From Pelecanus crispus (lineage: Eukaryota > Chordata > Aves > Pelecaniformes > Pelecanidae), in contig NC_134643.1 in NCBI RefSeq assembly GCF_030463565.1, positions 692,001 to 756,000 on the forward strand: a DNA stretch of 64,000 bases, in the 5' to 3' direction. Shown one piece after another: positions 43,501 through 54,000 of this stretch. The position numbers were made by a program, and so were the translations under genes. Position 1 is the stretch's first letter. Every line of letters begins with the position of its first letter. Under the pieces are notes generated by a model. The model was given only the letters and a program-made list of their open reading frames with translations. It was not told where the DNA came from and did no database searches.

Positions 43501-46500
43501 GGGAGCGCGGCGTACGCAGCCCCGTGTGCTGGCAGGGCTTTCCTCTCCTCGCTCCCTTTTAAGGTGATGCTGGAGAGAAATTCCCTGCCCCTCCCCTCCA
43601 GCCCCGCCACCCGCCGCGTCTGCAGCCCGGCTGCCGTCGAGCGCAGGACGGGCAGCGCCGCGGGGCTGGCAGCAGCCAGGCAGCGTGGAGATGCCTGCTG
43701 CTACCGCTCTCGGCAGCGAGTCGAGGCCGCTGCTCTGCTCCTTGGCTTTGGCCGGTGGTGGGGAACAAGCCGGGAGTGGTCTGCGGCCACTCCTCGGCCC
43801 TTTCGCCCCCTCTCCATGCGTGGGGAAGGGTCTGGGGGGCAAACCCGCGCCCCTGGCCCGCCCCGCTCACCACTCTGCTCCCTCTCTCTGCAGGTGGGAC
43901 AGGTTTTCCTCTACTTCCAGTGGTAAGTCAGCCGCCCAAACCCCAGGGCCGGGAGGGTTGTGTGCCCTGCGGGCGGTGGCGAGCCGGTGAACCGCCTTCG
44001 GGAAGCAGTGGCCGGCCCCTCGGTGCGCCGGGGTCTCGGTGCCAGCGCGGCAGGGGCTGAACTGACCGCCCCACGGGGTCTGCAGCCCCGGGGTGGCAGT
44101 GAGGGACAGCGATGTTCCCCGCAGGGACAGTCTCCTGCTGGAAGCGGGTTTCCTGGCAGTGCTGGTGGCCCCGCTGCACCTACTGAAGTGGCGGACCACG
44201 ACCTGGCGCGCCCACGACGGCGTCACATTCTGGCTGGTGCGCTGGCTCCTTTTCCGGCTGATGTTTGCCTCCGGTGTGGTGAAGCTGACCAGCCGCTGCC
44301 CGACTTGGTGGGGGCTCACAGGTGAGGGGTGCCGCGGGGCGGCGCGGCTTTCGGGGCAGGTGTGGGGAGCGGTGGGGCATCACCGCGCGGGCTTCAGGCC
44401 GTGCCCGCCGCGCCCGCCGCACGGCTCCGGGCAGCTGCTGCCAGCGCCTCTCCGGCATTTGGCACGGCTCTGCGCCGGCTCTGCCGGCTCCAAGCCGCGT
44501 TCCCCGTGCCCCTCGCTGCACCCCTGACCCCTCCTGTCCCCCCCCCAGCTCTCACTTATCACTACGAGACCCAGTGCATGCCCACGCCGGGCGCCTGGTT
44601 CACCCACCAGCTGCCCGTCTGGTTCCAGAAGTTCAGCGTGGTGGCCACCTACGTCATCGAGATCGCCATCCCGCCCCTCTTCTTCGCCCCCATCCGCCAC
44701 CTCCGCCTCTTCGCCTTTTACAGCCAGGTGGGTGGGCAGAGCCGGGCCTCCCCCAGCTCCGGGTGCCGTGGGGGTCCCTGGGGCAGTCAGCGGGCAGCGG
44801 GGATCGGCTCGGTCCGTGGGCAGCGCCGGCTCCTCGCTCCGCGGGCCCTTGCAGGCAGAACTGGCAGCTCCCGGGCTCCCCTGGGAGCTGGGGTGGCCGT
44901 GCTGCTGGCGGCGGGGTGCCTGATGTCCTCTGTCCCCCAGCCCTGTGACACCCCGGCCCTGCCTTGGCTCCTCCCCAGGTCCTGCTGCAGGTCCTCATCA
45001 TCCTCACGGGTAACTACAACTTCTTCAACATGCTCACCGTCGTCCTGGCCTTCTCCCTCCTGGACGAGGAACACGTGAAGCGCTGGCGGGGCGGCAGCGA
45101 GAGGAAGCACGGCAGGAGTGAGTCCCTGGGTGCCCTCTTTGGGGAGGTGGGGTCCCCCCTTCTGCCCTGCCTGGGGCGGGGAAGGGACGGGCCAGCGTTC
45201 CGGCCGCCCGTGGCCGCCCTCCGCCTCAGTGTTGCGAGAGCCGCAGCCGCCTCGCCCGCTCCTCCGTGCCCGCGGGGCGCCTGAGCCGGGGCTGGCGTGT
45301 AGCGGCGCGTTGGCTCCTGGGGCAGGGACACGTCTCCGAGCGTTGCCCGCTTGCCTTCTCCCCGCCTGGGCTTTCGGGGCACGGTGCGCACCCTCTGTGC
45401 GGCGGTGGGTCGGGCTCGCTGAGCCCCCAGCAGCCCCCGCACGGCGTTCAGCGGCCCCGCTCTGCCGCAGCCTGGCCCCCCAGCCTGTGGGCTTTCCTCT
45501 CCACCGTGCTGGAGCTCAGCACCTACGGCCTCCTGCTCTACTGGACCATCCAGTGCTTTGGCCTGGAGATCAACTGGGAGAAGAAGCTGCTGGACTCCAA
45601 AGTGGGTACGTCACGGCCGTGCCCGCGGGGGCTGCCCGCCCGTTGGCCCCATGGCAGCGCCTGGGCCCCTGCACCCCCCAAGCCTCCTCTCTGACCCCCC
45701 TCCGGGTTTTTCCTTCGCTCCAGCTTTCACCTATCACGAGTTCACAACTTGGCTGCGGACGGTGACCCTGCCGCTGGTGGGGCTGGGCTTGCTCTCGCTC
45801 TTTTGGGAGATCCTCTCTGCCCTGTACAGGTGGGTGACGGGGGTCCCCCGGGCCTCGCAGCTCTGCGCCAAGAGCTGAGCAGGAACGGGGCGGCCGGTTT
45901 GGGTGGCCCGCTGCCGCCCCCGAGGGTGCGATTGGCGTGTGGAGTGACTCTCGGCTCTCGGGAGCTGGCGCGGGGCGCGGACCGGACCCGGGGGCCGCGT
46001 GGGATTTTCCTCCGCAGTGTCGGAGCGGGGCTGAGCCCTCCACCGCTTTGGGTGCAGCGTGGGCGGCTCCGAATCCCGCAGCTGGAGCCCCAGGCCGCGG
46101 GGCCGCGCGGCTCTGACCCATGTCCTCTCCCTGCCGCAGGTCTGCCTGCGTCCGCGGCTGCTTCTGGAAGCTCTGGGCCACGCTGCAGTGGGCAGTCTTC
46201 GCCGCAGCAACCGTGGGGATGTTCACCATCAGCTTGGTGAGCGGGTGGGAAGCGTCTGGGGAGGGCAGGAGACGGCAGAGTGCGCATTTATTTCGGGGTA
46301 CGGGGAGCAGGAGACGGCCTGGGCCCCCCAAGCCACTCCTAGCCGTGGTGATGGGTCCGCTCTCTGCCGCTCCCCAGGTGCCCTTCACCTACATCGACTA
46401 CGAGTCCAACGGCAAGCTGTGGCCCGGCATCCACCGGATGTTCAACGCGGTCGAACGCTTCCAGCTGGTGAATTCCTACGGGCTCTTCCGCAGGATGACG

Positions 46501-49450
46501 GGCGTCGGGGGGCGGCCCGAGGTGGTGCTGGAGGGCAGCTACGACAAGCAGACCTGGACGGTGAGTCGCCGTTCCGTAGAATCACGGAATCACTGAGGTT
46601 GGGAAGGATCTCTAAGATCATCAGCCCAGCCGTCACCCCAACACCCCCATGCCCACTAAACCATGGCCCCCAGTGCCACCTCTGCCCGTGTTTTGAACCC
46701 CTCCAGGGCTGGGGACTCCCCCACCTCTCTGGGCAGCCTGTTCCAATACTTGGCCACTCTTTCCATGAAGAAATTTCTCCCAATATCCAACCTAAACCTC
46801 CCCTGGCGCAGCTTGAGCCCATTCCCTCTCATCCCATTGCTGTTCCTTGGGAGAAGAGCCCGACCCCCCTCCCTGCCCCCTCCTGCCAGGAGCTGCAGAG
46901 CGATCAGGTCTCCCCTCAGCCTCCTCTTCTCCAGGCTGAACACCCCCAGCTCCCTCAGCCGCTCCCCACCAGCCCTGTGCTCCAGACCCTGCCCCAGCTC
47001 CGCTGCCCTTCTCTGGACACGCTCCAGCACCCCAATGTCCTTCTTGTGCTGAGGGGCCCAAAACTGGGCACAGCATTCCAGGTGCGGCCCCACCAGCGCC
47101 GAGCACAGGGGCACAATCACCTCCCTGCTCCTGCTGGCCACACTGTTCCTGACACAAGCCAGGATGCTGTTGGCCTTCTTGGCCACCTGGGCACACTGCT
47201 GGCTCACGTTCAGCCGCTGTCGACCAACACCCCCAGGTCCTTTTCGGCCAGGCAGCTTCCAGCCACTCTTCCCCAAGCCTGCAGCGCTGCATGGGGTTGT
47301 TGTGACCCAAGTGCAGGCCCCGCACTTGGCCTCGTTGAACCAAGTTCAACAATCGTGTTTGGCACCAAAGGGGCCACGGGGGGGAGGGGCTGAATTGCGG
47401 CCGGTCGGGTGCGGTGGCCGGGGACAGGCTCTGAGGGATGGACTCCAGTGGAGCCAAGCATCCCTGTCCCACTGGCTTCACCCTCTCCGGGGCGCTCAGC
47501 TGTCCCCCGTCGGCTGTGTCCCTCTGGAAGGAGCCGGTAACCCCAGGAGGTGAGGGGGGCAAATCTGGGGGAGCTCTGCCCCTGTGACAGCGGAGCTGGG
47601 GGGGTCCAGGCCGGGTCCCCACTGCTGGAGATCCCCCCCCAGCCCACTCTGCTCCCTGTCCCCAGGAGATCGAGTTCATGTACAAGCCCGGGAACATCAG
47701 CACGGCCCCCCCCGTGGCCGCCCTGCACCAGCCCCGCCTCGACTGGCAAATGTGGTTCGCGGCCCTGGCCCACCATAGCAGCAGCCCCTGGTTCACCAGC
47801 TTTGTCTACCGCCTGCTGCAGGGCAAGAAGGACGGTGAGTGGGGCTGGGGGCTGTGGGGCAGGTCGTGCCGGCGGCTCCCGGGGCCTGGCGCCGCGGCAG
47901 AGCCAAGCCCAAGGCCTCGCACCCGGCGGTCGTGCCACGGCAGGGACCCCCGTCCTGCGCGGTGGCCGGGACGGAGGCGGGGGCTGCCTGGGCTGAGCCC
48001 CCCAAGCAGCAGGCCAGGGGGTCTGCGCTCCAGGCCCTTCCCTGGGGATTCGCGGCCGCTGGGCTCCAGCCCCGCAGGGGTTTGGGGTGTCCCCGCAGCA
48101 GTTGGGGTGTCTCTGCAGCGGTTTGGGGTGTCTCCACAGCGGTTGGGGTGTTCCCGCAGCAGTTTGGGGTGTCCCCATATCAGTTTGAGGTGTCCCCGCA
48201 CGGCTAACACCTATGTCTCCGGCAGTGATCCACCTGGTGCAGATCGACGAGTCCCGGTACCCCTTCAGCACCCAGCCGCCCATCTACATCCGCGCCCAGC
48301 TCTACAAGTACTGGTTCACCAGCAGCGACGAGGGCAGGTGAGCGGGAGCGGGACGGGCGCGCCGGTGCCTGCACCCCCTCCGCAGCCACGCTCCACCCCC
48401 CAGAGCCGACGCGACCCCGCATCATAGACTCATGGAGTCGTTGAGGTTGGCCAAGCCCTTCAAGATCCCCCAGCCCAACCATTGACCCAACACTGCCAAG
48501 GCCACCACCAAACCCATCAAGGGCAGAGTCATCATTTCATCTTGCCTGCCTTGGGGGCTGCATTATTTATAATGACAGTAAAACTGGGAATCACTGAGGT
48601 TGGGAAGGATCTCTAAGATCATCAGCCCAGCCGTCACCCCAACACCCCCATGCCCACTAAACCATGGCCCCCAGTGCCACCTCTGCCCATTTACTCCACC
48701 TACATCGACGCACAGACGGCGCAGTCGCGTGCACTGTGCTCAGGCAGCTCGGGGTGGGGGGGCGCGGGGTGGGGGCCTGAATTTGGGAGATGCTTCTCAC
48801 TCGGCTAATTGGCTCGTTAACTCGGCGAGCGCATCGGTGCCCCCAGCTCCGCTTCGGCAAGGCTGGGCGCTGACGTCTCCCATCCCGCAGCGAGGGGCCC
48901 GTGCCGTGGTGGCGGCGGCAGCACGTGCAGGAGTTCTTCCCCGCCGTCTCCCTGGGTGACCCCACGCTGGAGAGCCTGCTCAACCAGCATGGGATGAAGG
49001 TAAGGCCTCGCGCCGCGACCGCGCCACGCTCCGTGCCGCCGGCGGAGCCGAGGGGCTGCCCTGACACCCCCCCCCGCCGCCCCGGCCCCCTCGCCCCGCA
49101 GGACAAGACGCCGCTGAAGCGTTCGGCGGACGCCTTTCTGCCCCGGCTGCTGCAGTTCCTCCGCCAGCTCAGCCGCCCCTTCCCCGCCCCCGTCATCCTC
49201 TGGTCCCTGTACTTCGTGGCAACCACCGTCTGCCTCCTGCGAGCCCTGGGCCCCCGGCCACGGGGAGCTGCACCCCCAGCCCGCCACAAAGGCCCCAGGC
49301 GGGGGGAGCACGCGGACCGGGGGGGGCGGTGAGAAGAACGGGCAAGCGCGGCGGAAGGAAGCCAAAGAGGCAGAGGAGAAAAGCGAGGGCCGGGCCCGGG
49401 GCGCGGCGGCCGACGGCAATGGCCTGCGTGGCACCAAGAAAAAGAAGTAG
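40501..49450 (+). CDS. LMF2: Lipase maturation factor 2
   Basis: Fourteen exons: 40501-40606, 41418-41671, 43894-43922, 44125-44321, 44549-44727, 44979-45117, 45471-45605, 45724-45829, 46140-46236, 46378-46560, 47666-47834, 48226-48337, 48891-48999, 49102-49450 (TAG). About 720 residues (human 707, also 14 exons). It is a multi-pass ER membrane protein of the lipase-maturation-factor family; its paralogue LMF1 matures lipoprotein lipase. Hallmarks are [118 protein letters not shown] and YKYWFTS. The C-terminus ends in KKKK, fitting a KKxx ER-retrieval signal. One extra G in the run 49319-49326 interrupts the lysine-rich tail frame. Confidence 0.96.
41300..41370. repeat. Perfect 34-bp inverted repeat with a 3-base loop, LMF2 intron 1
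   Basis: Arms 41300-41333 and 41337-41370 are exact reverse complements around the loop TTC (41334-41336). The arms begin AGCGCCTCGACGAGCGGGGG. The hairpin ends 47 bases before the exon 2 start, within reach of the branch-point region. Confidence 0.95.
41672..42353. other. Unique part of LMF2 intron 2
   Basis: Non-repetitive intron; nothing recognised. The same holds for 43240-43893. Confidence 0.5.
42354..42786 (-). mobile_element. CR1 LINE 3' fragment with doubled tail (copy F)
   Basis: Second tail, spacer and first tail as in copy D, then a truncated CR1 body. It lies in LMF2 intron 2 in minus orientation. Confidence 0.88.
42893..43238 (-). mobile_element. CR1 LINE 3' fragment of a different subfamily
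   Basis: It starts with an (ATAGAATC)n-type tail and encodes [19 protein letters not shown] and [16 protein letters not shown] on -. It lacks the doubled tail and differs in sequence from copies A-F, so it represents a separate subfamily. Confidence 0.85.
46577..47341 (-). mobile_element. CR1 LINE 3' fragment with single tail (copy G)
   Basis: The body is close to copies C and D, but the 3' end stops at the first tail (TAGAATCACGGAATCACTGA on +) without spacer or second tail. It lies in LMF2 intron 10, 16 bases after exon 10, and is antisense to LMF2. Confidence 0.9.
48421..48688 (-). mobile_element. CR1 LINE 3' fragment with doubled tail (copy H)
   Basis: Second tail, spacer and first tail, truncated soon afterwards. 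It lies in LMF2 intron 12. Confidence 0.85.
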
Positions 49451-49814
49451 CGGCCGGAGCCGCCGGCCCGGGGCCCCGTCTTCCACCCAGTGACTGATGG
49501 CGCTGCCGGCGGGCCCCGCTGCCTCCCCTCTCCCGGCTGCCCGTCCCTGCCGACACGCCGCCTGCCCCGGCGCAAGCTCGCCGCTCTCTGCCCTGCCGGT
49601 GCCTTCGCGCGGTCGGCGCTCGCCGACAGCGGAGACGGGGCAGCTCCGTCGCCTCCGCCCCGGGCCGGAGCTGCCCCCACTGTCCCCCTCGCCCCGTCCT
49701 GGGTTGTGCCGGGCTGCGGCAGCGTGCTCTGCGCTGGCCGGAGCGGCTTTGGGCAGCCGCGGCAAGGCAGCGTGAGCCCCCCCAGGATCCTGCCCAGCCC
49801 CCTCGGCTGTCCCT

Positions 49815-50770
49815 GACCAGTGCTGGGGCAGTTCGGGGTGCTGGGGCGGTTTGGGGTGCTCCCCCCGCCCCGGGGATCCCGCCCAGCCCCCTCGGCTGCC
49901 CCCGACCAGTGCCAGGGCAGTTTGGGGTGCTCCCCCTGCCCCGGGGATCCTGCCCGGCCCCCTTGGCTGCCCCCAACCATTGCTGGGGCAGTTTGGGGTG
50001 CTCCCCCCTCCCCAGGGATCCCACCTAGCCCCCTTGGCTGCCCCAGACCAGTGCTGGGGGCAGTTTGGGGTGCTCCCCCCGCCCCTGGTGATCCCACCCG
50101 GCCCCTTCAGCTGCCCCCGACCAGTGCTGGGGCAGTTTGGGGTGCTCCCCCCGCCCCGGGGATCCCGCCCAGCCCCCTCGGCTGCCCCCGACCAGTGCCA
50201 GGGCAGTTTGGGGTGCTCCCCCCGCCCCGGGGATCCTGCCCGGCCCCCTTGGCTGCCCCCAACCATTGCTGGGGCAGTTTGGGGTGCTCCCCCCTCCCCA
50301 GGGATCCCACCTAGCCCCCTTGGCTGCCCCAGACCAGTGCTGGGGGCAGTTTGGGGTGCTCCCCCCGCCCCTGGTGATCCCACCTGGCCCCTTCAGCTGC
50401 CCCCGACCAGTGCTGGGGCAGTTTGGGGTGCTCCCCCCGCCCCGGGGATCCTGCCCAGCCCCCTTGGCTGCCCCCAACCATTGCTGGGGCAGTTTGGGGT
50501 GCTGGGGCAGTTTGGGGTGCTCCCCCCTCCCCCAGTGATCCCACACAGCCCCCTCAGCTGCCCCCAACCATTGCTGGGGCAGTTTGGGGTGCTGGGGCAG
50601 TTTGGGGTGCTCCCCCCTCCCCCAGTGATCCCACACAGCCCCCTCGGCTGCCCCCAACCATTGCTGGGGCAGTTTGGGGTGCTCCCCCCTCCCCGGTGAT
50701 CCCACCCGGCCCCCTCAGCTGCCCCCAACCATTGCTGGGGCAGTTTGGGGTGCTCCCCCCACCCCAGGAG
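49815..50770. repeat. 72-bp minisatellite with 286-bp higher-order unit, LMF2 3' UTR
   Basis: Monomers of 71-72 bp contain GGGGCAGTTTGGGGTGCTCC. A four-monomer block starting at 49872 is repeated almost exactly at 50158, a period of 286 bp. The array lies between the LMF2 stop and its only AATAAA, so it is probably transcribed as 3' UTR. Confidence 0.88.
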
Positions 50771-50837
50771 GGCTCTGGCTGTCACGTGCTTCCCCCGGGC
50801 TCCTCGGTCGAGCACAGAGGTTTCCTATAATTTTCTA

Positions 50838-50843
50838 AATAAA
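50838..50843 (+). promoter_or_regulatory. LMF2: LMF2 poly(A) signal
   Basis: AATAAA in TTTCTAAATAAAGCC, the first canonical signal after the LMF2 stop. Confidence 0.7.
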
Positions 50844-50970
50844 GCCTTTGACATTCCAGCCCCGTGGCTCTGCCCGGGCCGGGGGTCCTGCCCTTGCCCT
50901 TGCCCCCCCCAGGAGAGGCCGGGGGGCTGCCCATGGCGCGACGGGCGCTGCGGCTGCGTCGACGAGCGGG

Positions 50971-50976
50971 TTTATT
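50971..50976 (-). promoter_or_regulatory. MIOX: MIOX poly(A) signal
   Basis: TTTATT on + gives AATAAA on -, 116 bases past the MIOX stop and about 130 bases from the convergent LMF2 signal. Confidence 0.75.
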
Positions 50977-51092
50977 CCGTACCCACCCCTGAGCCCCCCG
51001 CGGCCAGGCGGCCGTGCCGTGGGGCTGGGGTGGAGCGTGGGGTGCTGGGTGCCGCGCTGGGGGTCCCGCTGGGGCGGGGTGGGGGTCCCCGC

Positions 51093-54000
51093 TCACCAGC
51101 AGAGCTGCCCGGGGCAGTATTTGTCGATCAGGGACTGGTAGTAGCCCCGGAGTTGCCGCACGTCGGGCAGCTCCTCCTGCTTGGTGTAGAGGTCGAATTT
51201 GCTGCGGGAGCGAGGGTCGGTCAGTGCCGGGGGCTGCTCCCGGCCCCCCCCCCCCCCCCCCAAACCTCCCCGGGGCTCTGGCCGAGCCCCCCGGCCCCTC
51301 CGAGCCCCCCGGGCACGCACTTGAGCTCCCGGACCCAGGGCAGCATGCGCAGGTCCTCCTCGGCGCAGAGGTGCAGGTAGTCCCCGTGCGCGTGCCAGGG
51401 GTAGAAGGAGTGGAAGCGGACCATGTAGAAAGCCTGGGGGGACGTGGGGGACCGGGATGGGGACGTGGGAGATGGGGACAGGGATGTGGGGGACCGGGAT
51501 GGGGACATGGGAGATGTGGGAGATGGGGACAGGGACGTGGGGAACCGGGATGGGGACGTGGGGGACATGAGGGACCAGGATGGGGACGTGGGGGACTGGG
51601 ATGGGGACGTGGGGGACTGGGATGGGGATGTGGGGGACTGGGATGGGGACGTGAGGGACCGGGATGGGGATGTGGGGGACCGGGATGGGGACGTGAGGGA
51701 CCGGGATGGGGACATGGGGGACGTTGGGGGACTGGGATGGGGACGTGGGAGATGTGGGGGACCGGGATGGGGACGTGGGGGACATTGGGGGACCGGGATG
51801 GGGACGTGGGAGATGTGGGAGATGGGGACAGGGATGTGGGGGACCGGGATGGGGATGTGGGGGACCGGGACGTGGGGGACAATGTGGGAGATGGGGACAG
51901 GGATGTAGGGGACCGGGATGGAGACGTGGGAGATGGGGATGGGGACAGGGACATGGGGGATGATGGGGATGTGAGGGATGGGGACAGGGATGTGGGGGAC
52001 CAGGATGGGGACGTGGGAAACCGGGATTGGGACGTGGGAGATGGGGACAGGGACGTAGGGGACCAGGATGGGGACGTAGGAGACAACAGGGACATGGGGG
52101 ACGTGGGAGACCAGGATGGGGACGTGGGAGATGTGGGAGATGGGGACAGGGACGTAGGGGACGGGGACATGGGGGATATGGGGATGGGGATGTGGGGGAC
52201 AAGGACGTGGGAGACGGGGACATGGGAGACTGGGACAGGGATGTGGGGAACGACAGGGATGTGGGAGATGGGGACGTGTGGGACTGGGATGTGGGAGATT
52301 ATGGGGATGTGGGGAACGGGGATGAGGATGTGGGAGGTGGGGATGGGGACGTGAGGGACAGGGACATGGGGGACAGGGATGAGGATGTGGGAGGTGATGG
52401 GGACAGGGACGGGGATGTGGGGAATGGGGATGGGGATGTGGAAGATGGGGATGTGGGGGATGGGGACGTGGGAGACGACGGGGACATGGGAGATGATGGG
52501 GATGTGGGGAATGGGGACGTGGGAGGTGGGGACGGGGATATGGGGGATGAGGATGGGGACATGGGGGATGTGGGAGATGGGGATGGGGACATGGACGGGG
52601 ATGTGGGAGACAACGGGGACATGGGAGACAGCGGGGATGTGGGAGATGGGGACGGGGATGTGGGGGATGAGGATGAGGATATGGGAGATGGGGATGCAGG
52701 GGACAGGGACGGGGATGTGGGGGACAACTGGGACGTGGGAGATGGGGACGGGGATGTGGGGGACAAGGATGAGGATGTGGGAGATAGGGACGGGGACATG
52801 GGAGATGAGGATGTGGGGGACAAGGACGAGGACGTGGGAGACGGGGATGTGGGAGATGGGGACGGGGACATGGGGGACAGGGACAAGGACGTGGGAGATG
52901 GGGATGTGGGAGATGGGGATGAGGATGTGGGAGATGGGGACGGGGATGTGGGAGATGGGGACAAGGACGTGGGGGACAGGGACGAGGACGTGGGAGATGG
53001 GGACGTGGGAGACGGGGACCGGGATGTGCCAGCGCAGCCCGGGGTGCCCCCCCACCCTCCCCCAGGGCCGGTCCCAGCCCCACGGCACTTGGGGGTCAGC
53101 CCCACAAGCCCCCCCCCGAGCCCTCACCTCCTCGGGCAGGGCGAAGCCGTTGACCCTCATGACTCTGTACATGTACTCTGGGGAGAGAGGGGCGTGGGGG
53201 CGGGCCCCGGCCCCCCGCAGAGGGGTCCAGCCCCAAATCCCCAGCCGAGGCGTTTGGGGGGCGACGGGCCCTGCCCCAAGGAGGGGACCCCATCGGGCCC
53301 CCCCTTACCGTCGTGGCCCCAGGACATGAGGACGTTCCGCAGGCCGCAGCGTGGCCGGTACATCCCGTACTCGGTGCTGGGGACGGGGGCTCAGCTTAGA
53401 CCCCCTCGCCGCAGCCCGGCCCCTGCCCCTGGCCGCGCCCTGGGTTTGGGGGGGGGTCCGGCCTCACCTGTACAGGGGGTCTTTGGCGTCGGGGTTGTCG
53501 TGGAAGGTGGAATCCCCGAAAACCACGGACTTCTGCACCTTGCAGCCCACGGGGAAGGTGTCCCCCACCACGGCCCACTGCGGAGGGGGTGCGACAGGCG
53601 TCCCCCCAACCCCAGAGCGGGGCGGGGGGGGGGGGGTCCCCCGTACCCCGGCCTGGCCCCCTCCCCGCTCACCTGGGGCTCCCCAAACAGCGCCAGGACC
53701 TTGCCCAGGTCGTGCAGCAGCCCCACGAGGTGGAACCAGTCTGGGGGGGGCGAGCGGCGCCGTCACCCCCCGCCTCGCGCCACGGCCCCACGCGAAGGCG
53801 GAGGAAATCGGGGAGGGGGTGGTCGGCGGCCCCCACCTTTGTCGGGGTGGGCCCGGCGGATGCCCTCGGCCGTTTGGTACGCGTGGTAGGAATTGGGGAA
53901 ATCCACGTCCGGGTCCGACTCGTCCACCAGCCGATCCAGCAGCTCCAGCGCTTCCATGACGCTCATCTTGCGCAGGGAGCAGCTGCCGTACTGGGCGCTC

